Positions 6,719 through 14,241 of a DNA stretch of 42,000 bases are shown one piece after another (position 1 is the first letter of the stretch; each line of letters opens with the position of its first letter). The stretch spans positions 1 through 42,000 of the IMG/VR virus record IMGVR_UViG_3300047408_000208. The stretch is one strand, 5' to 3'. The translations under genes and the position numbers were made by a program. The notes below the pieces were generated by a model. That model searched no databases. It had not been told where the DNA came from and saw only the letters and a program-made list of their open reading frames with translations. The DNA is from a virus.

Positions 6719-6841
6719 ATGACCGAGCCACCACGAGAGCCCGATGACTACGACGGCCATCGTGCCTTTCGCGGCATCATCATCGGCACCATCGTCTCGG
6801 TACCGATGTGGGCGGTGATCCTGTGGCTAATATTTCGTTAA
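6719..6841 (+). CDS. 40-residue membrane micro-protein
   Basis: Starts at ATG 6719 after AAGAG with a 5-base spacer. A charged N-terminal half (TEPPREPDDYDGHRAFRG) is followed by one membrane helix (IIIGTIVSVPMWAVILWLIF). The longer open frame from 6632 overlaps the previous gene and has no advantage. Topology suggests a cytoplasmic N-terminus. Unknown role. Confidence 0.6.
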   Translation: MTEPPREPDDYDGHRAFRGIIIGTIVSVPMWAVILWLIFR

Positions 6842-6862
6842 CCCCAACAAGTGGAGAGAAAA

Positions 6863-7099
6863 ATGAACCATCCACTGACTAACGCCATGTCAGAAATTAC
6901 GATGCTCGAAGAGCGATGTCGTCAACAGGCTGCTCGCATCGAGGCGTTGGAAAGCCTCTCTCGTATTGATGCATCGGTGAGAGCCAAATTTCTAAACCGC
7001 ATCGAGATGCTGGAGACGACGCTGCGAGAGATCGAGTGGCACGACCCCAAGTCACCAGCGGCAGCAGCCGCCCGCACCGCACTCGGAGGTGTCAAATGA
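6863..7099 (+). CDS. coiled-coil hypothetical protein
   Basis: A 78-residue protein from ATG 6863, 6 bases after AGTGGAG (GTG 6851 is inside that motif). It is dominated by heptad-like helices (ISEITMLEERCRQQAARIEALE-type pattern and FLNRIEMLETTLREIEW), followed by an Ala-rich tail. It ends in an ATGA overlap with the next gene. Probably a dimerising small protein; no family recognised. Confidence 0.7.
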   Translation: MNHPLTNAMSEITMLEERCRQQAARIEALESLSRIDASVRAKFLNRIEMLETTLREIEWHDPKSPAAAAARTALGGVK

Positions 7100-7278
7100 C
7101 CAATGAAGATATTCGCGAAATCATGGAGCTGGTTGCCGCATTGAAGATCATCCTGCTCGCTGACGAGGGCTGGGACGGCGGCCTAAGTGAAACAAGCCGC
7201 AAGCGAGCTTGGGGCTTAGCGCGCGATGCCGGCTTCATCCTGCTGCGAGCAGGAGTGGATCAGGAGAACGCCAAATGA
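7096..7278 (+). CDS. hypothetical small helical protein
   Basis: 60 residues from ATG 7096, coupled by ATGA to the preceding gene and preceded by GGAGG at 6 bases. The sequence (NEDIREIMELVAALKIILLADEGWDGG, then SRKRAWGLARDAGFILLRAG) predicts two helices around a glycine-rich turn. The end overlaps the next start (7275) by ATGA. Function unknown. Confidence 0.65.
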   Translation: MTNEDIREIMELVAALKIILLADEGWDGGLSETSRKRAWGLARDAGFILLRAGVDQENAK

Positions 7279-7451
7279 AGCCACGTAAACCATGGGGGTG
7301 GTACACCCGCTATCGCGGCCACAAGCAGGATGAGCCGGTCTACACCCCCAAATTTCTCAAAAAATTCCAAAAAAAATCTAGACAAAATTGTGGCAAACCC
7401 GAACGAATGGAGAACTCAAATGACACCCGAAAAAATCCAGATGTACCGTGA
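7275..7451 (+). CDS. small very basic hypothetical protein
   Basis: A 58-residue frame begins at an ATGA overlap with the preceding gene, with AGGAG about 9 bases upstream. The N-terminus is Trp/Tyr-rich (KPWGWYTRYRGHK) and the middle is Lys-rich (PKFLKKFQKKSRQN). The last 32 bases overlap the next gene in another frame, so the true end might be functional only up to about residue 48. Coupling supports it; no homologue recognised. Confidence 0.5.
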   Translation: MKPRKPWGWYTRYRGHKQDEPVYTPKFLKKFQKKSRQNCGKPERMENSNDTRKNPDVP

Positions 7452-7683
7452 CCTCGAATATCACTTCACCAACAAGCTGCACCGCTGGTGCCGGGATTGC
7501 GATCAGATCTGCCAAGCGGCCGAGATCGAATCCGGCGAAACCATCATTCTAGTTCTACTCAAGGTGACGGTCAGGTCGCTGCAAGCGGCAATGTCGAAGA
7601 GCGAATTTATGAAGCTGATGTCTGAAGGCTACGACACTGCGGCTGCAGAAAACGTTGAAACAAAAAGCGGCCGCCAGCTGTGA
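7420..7683 (+). CDS. hypothetical helical protein
   Basis: An 87-residue protein from ATG 7420 with TGGAG 8 bases upstream. It is helical with two cysteines close together (CRDCDQIC) and a following leucine-rich segment (TIILVLLKVTVRSLQAAM), ending in a polar tail. The frame upstream to 7330 lies inside the previous gene and lacks support. Function unknown. Confidence 0.65.
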   Translation: MTPEKIQMYRDLEYHFTNKLHRWCRDCDQICQAAEIESGETIILVLLKVTVRSLQAAMSKSEFMKLMSEGYDTAAAENVETKSGRQL

Positions 7684-7768
7684 GGCAGACCGGCGGCCGT
7701 AAGCAACCCAATTCATAGTGGAGGAGGCTGATATAGCGGAGGCTACCATCGATGACAAGGAGCTGGTG

Positions 7769-8014
7769 ATGTACGAACCATGGTTGCTGAGTAAGATCGA
7801 GTTCCTGACGCGGGAGAACGAGCAGTTGCGCATCGCCAACCGGCAGTGGGCCACCGCTTTGCGCCCCCGGACCTACACCCCCCAGCCGCAATACATGAGC
7901 GGGCGCTGGCATCGACGCGACGGCAATGTCTATGGTACTTCGGTGCAGCCGCTAAACCGGAGCGCCGATGCCAACCGTCCGACAGGGTATCTACGACCTT
8001 CTCACCAGCGTTGA
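7769..8014 (+). CDS. small coiled-coil protein upstream of terminase
   Basis: An 81-residue protein from ATG 7769, 6 bases after AAGGAG. The N-terminus forms a helix with heptads (LLSKIEFLTRENEQLRIANRQW) and the C-terminus is Arg/Pro/Tyr-rich. It overlaps the TerL start by 47 bases. By position and coiled coil it could be a small terminase subunit or packaging cofactor, but the evidence is only positional. An AGTGGAG leader also sits at 7717 in the same frame, where an ATA rather than ATG is found at the expected spacing. Confidence 0.6.
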   Translation: MYEPWLLSKIEFLTRENEQLRIANRQWATALRPRTYTPQPQYMSGRWHRRDGNVYGTSVQPLNRSADANRPTGYLRPSHQR

Positions 8015-9764
8015 GCTGGACACCAAGGAGCAGGGCCGCTGCCGGGTCGACCCGTGGCCATCGCAGCGGCTCGTGATCGACGCGGTGGCCAAGGGACTGA
8101 ACGAGGGCGTCCATGAATTCGTCGTGCTCAAGTGCCGACAGGTCGCCATCACCACGGTTTGCTCCGTCGTCGAATTATTTTGGGCGCTGGCAAATCCCGG
8201 AGTTCAGGGCGCCATCATCGCCGATCGCACAGATAATCTTGAACGTCTACGTCGAATCTTTGCTTCGCTCTTGGAAACGCTCCCTCCAGAGTGGCGATCC
8301 CCCGCACACAAACTTGTTCAGAACAACCGAACTGGAATGGCTTTTGCAAACCGGAGCGTTATCGACCTTCTTGCAGCTGGCTCCAACCCTGACCTGGGGG
8401 CTTCACGTGCCCTCAACATGGTTCACGCAACTGAATGCGCTCAGTGGAAATCTCTGGCGGGAGTAGAATCGCTCAAAGCATCGCTCGCGCGCGAGAATCC
8501 GAATCGGCTGTACATCTGGGAAAGCATCGCCAACGGTTTCAACTGGTACTACAACTTCTGCCAGCAGGCCAAGCAAGACCGGCATATGAGGTTCATCTTC
8601 ATTGGGTTCTGGGCCAATCCGACCTACGCCATCCACAAGTCCGATCCCGACTACAAGATCTACTGGGACGGCCGCTTAAGCGACGACGAGCTGCAGCGCG
8701 CCCGCTACGTCAAACAAACCTACGACATCGTCGTCAAACCGGAGCAGGTCGCATGGTGGAGACGGGAGAACGAATACCGCGCCGAGGAGTACATGCTGCG
8801 CCACTACCCCTGGCACGAGCGGGAATGCTTTATCGCCAGCGGGAGCGGCTTCTTTCCGGCGCAGCGGACCTTGGAAATATCCGAGCAGCTCTCGCCTACT
8901 GGGCCGCCCTACAAAGGCTACCGCTACATTTTCGACGAGAGCTTTCTAGCCTCACGCATCGAACAGACGACTGACCGTGACGAGGCCATGCTCAAGGTGT
9001 GGGAGCCGCCCGAGCCAGACGGCGTCTACTGCATCGGAGTCGATCCGAGCGGCGGTGGTGGCGGCGACAGCGACGATCACGCCATCCAGGTGCTCAGATG
9101 TTACGCCGACTGCGTGGTTCAGGTGGCGGAATTCCGCACCAATAAACCGCTGACCTACCAGCTGGCCTGGGTGCTGTGCCACCTCGCTGGCGCCTATCGC
9201 GACCACATCGCCAATCTTGAGGTGACCGGGGTCGGCGCGGCGGTGCTGCCCGAGGTGCGAAACTTACGCCAGCTGGCTGAACGCGGCATCCTGCAGGGCG
9301 ATCCCGGCAGCGGCAAGATCCTCGACATGATCGGCGCCGTGCGCTGGTTCCTATACAAGCGACCCGACACGCTGGGTGGCGCCGGCAACGTCATCGCCTG
9401 GAAAGCCAACGTCGACAACAAGCGGCAGGTCTACTCGGAATTGCGCGACAGCCTGATGCTACGCCGCTTGGAAATACGATCGCCAGCGCTGATGGCGCAG
9501 ATGCAGTCGATCGTCGAAGACGAGGGCTGGATCGGCGCCGGCCCCGACACTGGCGAGAACGACGATCTGGTCTCAGCGCTGGTGCTGGCGCATCATGCCT
9601 GGATCGAGTGGCGGCGCTCGATGCTGGTGGCGCGCAAGCTGACCTTTGACTCGGTCAAGGGCAAGCGGCCGCCGGCCAACCCAGAGACCATGCTGTCATT
9701 CGCGTTTACGCAGCACATGAGTATGATCAACAGAAAGGCACGCGAACGGAAGGAGAAGTTCTGA
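7968..9764 (+). CDS. terminase large subunit (TerL)
   Basis: A 598-residue packaging ATPase/nuclease. The N-terminal ATPase has an atypical Walker A VLKCRQVAITT (about residues 53-63; the usual glycine after RQx is alanine) and a Walker B-like NMVHATECAQW (about 149-159) with the catalytic glutamate. The C-terminal RNase-H-like nuclease shows IGVDPSGGGGGDSDD (about 350-364), NLEVTGVG (about 415) and NDDLVSALVLA (about 527-537), giving the expected acidic metal ligands. CGGAG precedes the ATG. It motors DNA into the prohead through the portal encoded 2 kb downstream. Length is normal for the family. Confidence 0.95.
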   Translation: MPTVRQGIYDLLTSVELDTKEQGRCRVDPWPSQRLVIDAVAKGLNEGVHEFVVLKCRQVAITTVCSVVELFWALANPGVQGAIIADRTDNLERLRRIFASLLETLPPEWRSPAHKLVQNNRTGMAFANRSVIDLLAAGSNPDLGASRALNMVHATECAQWKSLAGVESLKASLARENPNRLYIWESIANGFNWYYNFCQQAKQDRHMRFIFIGFWANPTYAIHKSDPDYKIYWDGRLSDDELQRARYVKQTYDIVVKPEQVAWWRRENEYRAEEYMLRHYPWHERECFIASGSGFFPAQRTLEISEQLSPTGPPYKGYRYIFDESFLASRIEQTTDRDEAMLKVWEPPEPDGVYCIGVDPSGGGGGDSDDHAIQVLRCYADCVVQVAEFRTNKPLTYQLAWVLCHLAGAYRDHIANLEVTGVGAAVLPEVRNLRQLAERGILQGDPGSGKILDMIGAVRWFLYKRPDTLGGAGNVIAWKANVDNKRQVYSELRDSLMLRRLEIRSPALMAQMQSIVEDEGWIGAGPDTGENDDLVSALVLAHHAWIEWRRSMLVARKLTFDSVKGKRPPANPETMLSFAFTQHMSMINRKARERKEKF

Positions 9765-9979
9765 TGTTTCACGATGTCTCAGTGCAGGAGCTCGTCAGCT
9801 GGCTCGAAACCAAAGATCCGTCAACTGCCTATGAGTGGCTTTCGGGAGGGTGTGTGTACGGCGCTTATATCGAGGAGAAGGGCGTGGAGTTTACTAACCC
9901 GCCACACTATGGCGAGATCTCAATGCCTGCGCCGCATACTTACGGCGCAGCGCTGGAACGGGCACGCAAGTTTCTCTAA
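9764..9979 (+). CDS. hypothetical protein, coupled to TerL
   Basis: 71 residues; the ATG overlaps the TerL stop (TGATG) and follows AAGGAG by 8 bases. The sequence (FHDVSVQELVSWLETKDPSTAYEW, then CVYGAYIEEKGVEF, then a C-terminal helix) predicts a compact alpha/beta fold. The following gene carries an identical AAGGAGAAGTTCT leader. No family recognised. Confidence 0.7.
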   Translation: MFHDVSVQELVSWLETKDPSTAYEWLSGGCVYGAYIEEKGVEFTNPPHYGEISMPAPHTYGAALERARKFL

Positions 9980-9991
9980 GGAGAAGTTCTA

Positions 9992-10252
9992 ATGAGCAAG
10001 GATGGAATGAGCCTGGGCGCAAACAGGGTTCGTGAGAGCTTCAATCCGAGCGGCAATGTGATGGTCGACAAGATCAAGCGTTACAGCGCTGACCTAATCG
10101 ACCTGTGCGAGGATTTGAAACACAAGGATGCCAGATTAGCCGCTTTGGCTCAGACCGCTTACGAGGAAGCGGCAATGTGGGCCGTCAAGGCTGCGACTAC
10201 AGAGATCGCCGGCAACATCGAGCAGGAGTACGGCGGACAGAAAGCTCCATAA
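9992..10252 (+). CDS. Acb2-like (anti-CBASS) cyclic-nucleotide sponge
   Basis: An 86-residue helical protein with NRVRESFNPSGNVMVDKIKR, then DLIDLCEDLK, then RLAALAQTAYEEAAMWAVKAAT. This pattern matches what I know of the Acb2/Tad1 hairpin family, whose members form small oligomers that bind cyclic di- and trinucleotides made by CBASS defence and so block effector activation. It follows TerL by one gene, behind the leader AAGGAGAAGTTCT. Expected length for the family is about 90-100 residues, so it is complete. The family call rests on remembered motifs; ligand range is unknown. Confidence 0.75.
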   Translation: MSKDGMSLGANRVRESFNPSGNVMVDKIKRYSADLIDLCEDLKHKDARLAALAQTAYEEAAMWAVKAATTEIAGNIEQEYGGQKAP

Positions 10253-10295
10253 GAAGGTTCTAGACGAAGAAGCCTCGAAACAAAGGAGAACTTAA

Positions 10296-10865
10296 ATGGC
10301 ATCTATTCCAATTACGATTCAAGGCGTCATGTTCTACACCGACGTTGGTGTTGGTGGTGGACCGATGCCGGGTGGTCCTGGTGGCGCTCCGCAGCCGCCG
10401 GTTTATCCGGCGCATCCGATTGCCGGTGGGCCGTGGCCGTCGCATCCGATTTACGGTCCGCAGCCGCCGCAGCCGCCTGGGCAGCCGCAACCGCCACTTG
10501 GCATCTGGGGTCCGCCGGATATGCCTCCCGGATTCTGGGGTGGTGGCATGGGTCCGGGCGTGAAGCCGCAGCCGCATCCGGAGCATCCGATCTACTTCCC
10601 GCCGCCCGGTTCGCCGCCGCCACTCGGCATCTGGGGTCCACCTGACATGCCGCCGGGATTCTGGGGTGGCGGGATGGGGCCCGGCGTCAAGCCGCAGCCA
10701 AAGCCGGAGCATCCGATTGTGTTGCCGCCGAATCTGCCGCCGGAAATTCCGCCTCCGAATGGCGGCTCACCGATCCCGATCGACTGGAAGGTGGCGTGGA
10801 CACCAACAACTGGCTGGATTGTGGTCGGTGTTCCAAGCGGGGCACACCCAGCACCGTCAAAGTGA
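10296..10865 (+). CDS. proline/glycine/tryptophan-rich repeat protein
   Basis: A 189-residue protein starting after AAAGGAG. After a short beta-type N-terminus (SIPITIQGVMFYTDVGVGGG) it is Pro/Gly-rich, with a 42-residue tandem repeat (PPLGIWGPPDMPPGFWGGG and GMGPGVKPQP) in two copies, and a C-terminal IPIDWKVAWTPTTGWIVVGV that looks like beta strands. Probably disordered in the middle. It lies among head genes, so a virion decoration role is possible but not shown. Confidence 0.75.
   Translation: MASIPITIQGVMFYTDVGVGGGPMPGGPGGAPQPPVYPAHPIAGGPWPSHPIYGPQPPQPPGQPQPPLGIWGPPDMPPGFWGGGMGPGVKPQPHPEHPIYFPPPGSPPPLGIWGPPDMPPGFWGGGMGPGVKPQPKPEHPIVLPPNLPPEIPPPNGGSPIPIDWKVAWTPTTGWIVVGVPSGAHPAPSK
10494..10718 (+). 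repeat. 126-bp tandem duplication, two copies
   Basis: The segments beginning at 10494 and 10620 are about 85% identical at DNA level over roughly 100 bp and encode the same 34-residue proline/glycine/tryptophan-rich unit followed by an 8-residue spacer in the first copy. Third-base differences indicate an older, maintained duplication. Confidence 0.85.
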
Positions 10866-10874
10866 AGCGACGCG

Positions 10875-11330
10875 ATGCCGATCATCCGCACCTATCAATG
10901 CGAGGACTGCAATCACCGGCTGGATTTGACGATCCCTGCCGATGACTGGGACGCGCCGTCGCCCACCTGCCCGGAATGCGCGGCGCGTCCCATGTCGCAG
11001 GAATTCAGGCCGTTCGCGATTGGCGGAACGCCGGCTGCGAAGGCTCAAGCCATCGCCGAGGACATCGCGGCCAGGGATTATCACGTCGCCGACATGCAGC
11101 GCGACAAGCACGCCTTGACACCGACGGTGCGCTACCAGGATGCCTCGCGCGAGATTCCGCAATCGAGCTGGCAGGCCGCTGGCGAAACCCTGCAGCAGGC
11201 GATCGCCTCCGGGCGCGAGACCCGGCTCAAGCACGGCAGTGGGCTGGACATCCTGCAGGCCAATCTCAAGAGCGGCGCTGAGCCGGACCTGATCGCCAAT
11301 TCGAAGAAGCGAGCCATGAGGGTGTGGTGA
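10875..11330 (+). CDS. FmdB-like zinc-ribbon protein
   Basis: A 151-residue protein with an N-terminal zinc ribbon: YQCEDCNHRLDL (CxxC near residues 8-11) and PTCPECAARPM (CxxC near 32-35), as in FmdB/regulatory zinc-ribbon proteins. The rest is a long Ala/Gln/Glu-rich helical region. The ATG is weakly preceded by an SD. Proteins of this type occur near terminase/portal genes in phages; the role is unknown. It overlaps the next gene by TGATG. Confidence 0.75.
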   Translation: MPIIRTYQCEDCNHRLDLTIPADDWDAPSPTCPECAARPMSQEFRPFAIGGTPAAKAQAIAEDIAARDYHVADMQRDKHALTPTVRYQDASREIPQSSWQAAGETLQQAIASGRETRLKHGSGLDILQANLKSGAEPDLIANSKKRAMRVW

Positions 11331-11557
11331 TGAGTTGGACTAACCATGACGCCATCCACCGCCACGCCTGTCACGCGCTAGAAGACTTTCGGCAGTTACA
11401 CCGCGTGCGGCATGATCGCGGTGACGATCGCGATCTCTGGCATTCGCTCTCGCATCATTTGCGTCATGTCGTCCATCGCAGCGGCCACGAAGTAAGCGAC
11501 GATCGCTTTCGCGCCGGGGATGTTCGCCGCTCCCATGTCGATGGGCGTCACAAATGA
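11330..11557 (+). CDS. hypothetical His/Arg-rich protein
   Basis: A 75-residue frame from ATG 11330 that overlaps the upstream stop by TGATG and the downstream start by ATGA. This double coupling is the main evidence. The protein is unusually rich in His, Arg and Asp (RVRHDRGDDRDLWHSLSHHLRHVVHRSGH). The opposite strand also has an open frame here with plausible composition, so the call is moderate. Confidence 0.5.
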   Translation: MSWTNHDAIHRHACHALEDFRQLHRVRHDRGDDRDLWHSLSHHLRHVVHRSGHEVSDDRFRAGDVRRSHVDGRHK

Positions 11558-11778
11558 GTCCGGCCGTCTACAAAGGCAAGGTCGTGCCGCTTGAGGTGAG
11601 CCAAACCGCGCTGACAAAAATGCGGACCAGCGATCTGATCGCGTATGAGAAATATCTCTGGCGCTGGATGAAGAAAAGCCCGCCAAATATCGTGGCTCTG
11701 CTCAACGCGATCCATCGCGAGATCGAGTGGCGATCGATGGACAAGGAGTGGGACCGTGCTCAAAATTCCCAAAGATAA
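11554..11778 (+). CDS. hypothetical small helical protein before portal
   Basis: A 74-residue protein coupled by ATGA to the previous gene. Composition and predicted helices look normal (VSQTALTKMRTSDLIAYEKYLWRWM, then NIVALLNAIHREIEW). It overlaps the portal start (11756) by 23 bases, and its 3' end carries the AAGGAG ribosome-binding site of portal. Possibly a packaging accessory. No family recognised. Confidence 0.7.
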   Translation: MSPAVYKGKVVPLEVSQTALTKMRTSDLIAYEKYLWRWMKKSPPNIVALLNAIHREIEWRSMDKEWDRAQNSQR

Positions 11779-13477
11779 CAAAGACGGAGATTTGGAGCTT
11801 TGGGTTAAAGAAGTTGTAGACGAATGCATGGCCAGCGTCGAAGAGCGGGCGATGGTCTACACCCGCGCTGCGCAATATTATTATTGCGGCACCTACGACA
11901 GCCGCGCCGCGATCTACAACAAGACCAAGCCGTTCATCGACAAGCTGAGCGGCTTTTTGATGCAGCCGACCGACGTGCGCTTCCAGGTGGTGTTCGATAC
12001 CGGCGAGGACGACAATGTGCTGGAGCGGGCCCGGCTGGTGTCGGAGAAGCTGACCGCCGACTACCGCTCGACCGACTCTGACATCACCTTCGCGGACGCC
12101 GTGACGTGGTCGATGGTCAATGGCTGTCAGCTGCTGAAGCACTTCCCACACGACGAAGGCTTCAAGCTAGCGCTGGTGCATCCACAGAATTTTGGCGTGC
12201 TGGGCGAGACCATCCTCGACCTCGACGAGCAGGAAGCGTTCGTCCACGTCACCTACCCGACCATGTCGCGGCTGCGTTCGCTGCTGGAGGACCACCCGCG
12301 CAGACGCGAAATCATCGCCCGCATCGAGGCCGGACGGCCAACGACCAAGGACGAGGAGCAGCCGAGCTATTTTCACCAGATGGTGGTGGGCGGACTGAAC
12401 CCGCTGGGCGATCCTGGCGGGATGCCGAATTCCGAAGCCGCCGGCATCGTCAACGTGTTCCCGGTGCCGACGCCGTGGCGGCCAAATCGGCGTATCACCC
12501 CTACTGTGAAATTCTGCGAGCTATGGGTCAAAGATCGCGAACGTGGCGGTGACTACACCACCATCCAGCTGGTGTATCCGGACGTGATCATCGAGGGCGA
12601 CGTGACGCGGCGCAATCTGTCGCGGGTTCCTGGCCGCACCTCGTTCGTCAAGATCCAGCCGCAGATCACCCCGGGCTACTTCTGGGGCCGCTCGTTGATC
12701 TCGGACGTGCAGATGCTGCAGGATGTGCTCAACAAGCGACTGCGCGACATCAAGGTGATGTGGGACCGCAACGTCAACGCACCACAGGTGTTCTCCGGCT
12801 TCACCTCGATCACCGAAGAGCAGTATTTCAAGATCATCAACGAGGGCGGCTTCCTCAACGACCCCAACCCGAACGCCAAAGCCAACAAGCTGCTGGAGCC
12901 GCCGCCGCAGGGCTACATGGAGGAGCTGCAGTTCATTCTCAGTCTGTTCGAGGAGGCATCAGGGTTCTCCCCGATCATGAGCGGCCAGGGCGAGCCAGGA
13001 GTGCGCGCTGGCGTTCACGCCCAGACCCTGGTGCGGACCTCGTCGCCGCGCCTGATCGATCAGGCCGCACGGGTCGAGCGCCAACTCGCCGAAAGCGGCT
13101 ATCTCAGCATGCGGATCATGCAGGCCCAGGATCCGCGCATCTACCGCACCGATAACGGCATCGAATTCACGCTGAAGGAGTTCCCGGACGATTTCCAGGT
13201 CCAGGTCGATAGCCATTCGGCCTCGCCGGCGTTTGCCGAGGACAACCGTCAGGTCGCGATCGCACTGGCCCGGGCCGGCGCCATCGATGGCGAGGACCTG
13301 ATCCACATGCTGCATCCGCCGGGCGCCGAACTGCTGCTGTCGCGGTTGCGGCAGCGCCAGAAGAAGCAGGGCGAAGCCGCAGCCCAGGAAAAGCAGGAAG
13401 AGATCATCCGCGACGTGATTGGGATCGGCAGCCGGGCCGGCAAAAAGAGCGGCAGAAGCTCCCCACGGGGGAGGTAG
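11756..13477 (+). CDS. portal protein (head-tail connector)
   Basis: A 573-residue protein starting with GTG, 7 bases after AAGGAG. It has the layout of short-tailed-phage portals: an N-terminal helical segment with ALQYYYCGTYDSRAA-type sequence, a central beta/alpha core (VKFCELWVKDRERGG, FVKIQPQITPGYFWGRSLISDVQMLQDVLNKRLRDIKV, the stem/crown region), a helix-rich part near residues 380-450, and a basic, Gln-rich C-terminus (RLRQRQKKQGEAAAQEK). It forms the ring at one capsid vertex through which TerL pumps DNA. Position between TerL and capsid fits. Confidence 0.88.
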   Translation: MLKIPKDNKDGDLELWVKEVVDECMASVEERAMVYTRAAQYYYCGTYDSRAAIYNKTKPFIDKLSGFLMQPTDVRFQVVFDTGEDDNVLERARLVSEKLTADYRSTDSDITFADAVTWSMVNGCQLLKHFPHDEGFKLALVHPQNFGVLGETILDLDEQEAFVHVTYPTMSRLRSLLEDHPRRREIIARIEAGRPTTKDEEQPSYFHQMVVGGLNPLGDPGGMPNSEAAGIVNVFPVPTPWRPNRRITPTVKFCELWVKDRERGGDYTTIQLVYPDVIIEGDVTRRNLSRVPGRTSFVKIQPQITPGYFWGRSLISDVQMLQDVLNKRLRDIKVMWDRNVNAPQVFSGFTSITEEQYFKIINEGGFLNDPNPNAKANKLLEPPPQGYMEELQFILSLFEEASGFSPIMSGQGEPGVRAGVHAQTLVRTSSPRLIDQAARVERQLAESGYLSMRIMQAQDPRIYRTDNGIEFTLKEFPDDFQVQVDSHSASPAFAEDNRQVAIALARAGAIDGEDLIHMLHPPGAELLLSRLRQRQKKQGEAAAQEKQEEIIRDVIGIGSRAGKKSGRSSPRGR

Positions 13478-13516
13478 GTTGCGGAACCGGCCGGACGGGT
13501 TTAGCTTGCCGGCCCC

Positions 13517-14020
13517 ATGGCAAACGGCGATTCCGTAACCGACCCCGTACCCGGTCCTGGCGGACCCGACCCCGACGCCGCCGGTGGCGGTGCTCCTGGT
13601 GGACCCCCACAGCCTGGAGGCGGCCCGCTGCTCGCGGCGCTGTCCCGACGTCAAACCGGGCCGCAGGTCTCAAGCCCTGGCCCCGGCGATCAAGCCTCCT
13701 CGATGACCATGGTGATGAACGCCATGGGAATGCTGCAACAAGCGCTGCCAGGACTGGCGCCCGGCAGCCCGATTCATCGCGACACGCTCAAGGCGCTGCA
13801 GTCGCTCAGCCGCCACGTTGGCCAACAGGGCGCCACCACTTCCGGCGTGCAGCAGACCCAGCTGCAGGACATGCTACGCAACACCATCCGCAATGCCCTG
13901 CTGCAGAAGATCATGCAGCAGCAAGCCGCCGCCAAAGCAGGTCAAGAGGGCGGCCCGGCTGGCCCGACGCCTCCGGGCGGAGCCGCGCCGATGCCCTCGA
14001 CGCCGCTACCCGGCGCGTAG
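13517..14020 (+). CDS. hypothetical Pro/Gly and Gln-rich head-region protein
   Basis: A 167-residue protein with a Pro/Gly-rich, disordered N-terminus, a central helix (MTMVMNAMGMLQQALPGL), a Gln-rich helix (QLQDMLRNTIRNALLQKIMQQQ) and a Pro-rich end. No clear SD precedes ATG 13517. Its location between portal and the candidate scaffold suggests a head-assembly or minor head protein. Confidence 0.65.
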   Translation: MANGDSVTDPVPGPGGPDPDAAGGGAPGGPPQPGGGPLLAALSRRQTGPQVSSPGPGDQASSMTMVMNAMGMLQQALPGLAPGSPIHRDTLKALQSLSRHVGQQGATTSGVQQTQLQDMLRNTIRNALLQKIMQQQAAAKAGQEGGPAGPTPPGGAAPMPSTPLPGA

Positions 14021-14044
14021 TAAGGAAAAAACCGGAGACCCATC

Positions 14045-14230
14045 ATGGCCCAGAACCGTAGCTACGACCCCCCGATCGCCACCCCGCCCGACACCCCTCC
14101 GCGCACCGTGCTGCAGGTCGATACCCAGTCCGAGGTCTCGGAGTGGGGCGCGATTCCGAAGATCGTTCCCAAGCCTGAAGGCGGCGTGCCGCTGCAGCCC
14201 AACATCATCGGCAAGACCAACAACAACTAG
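14045..14230 (+). CDS. small hypothetical structural-region protein
   Basis: A 61-residue protein, 7 bases after GGAG. Rich in proline and polar residues with little predicted helix (YDPPIATPPDTPPRTVLQV, then WGAIPKIVPKPEGGVPL). Extended, possibly a capsid-associated peptide. No family recognised. Confidence 0.65.
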   Translation: MAQNRSYDPPIATPPDTPPRTVLQVDTQSEVSEWGAIPKIVPKPEGGVPLQPNIIGKTNNN

Positions 14231-14241
14231 GGCGCACCACC

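Noticed and set aside
11396-11686. 96-codon minus-strand frame opposite 11330-11557
   Set aside because: Its C-terminal composition is plausible, but it has no SD and runs against a tightly coupled plus-strand gene series.
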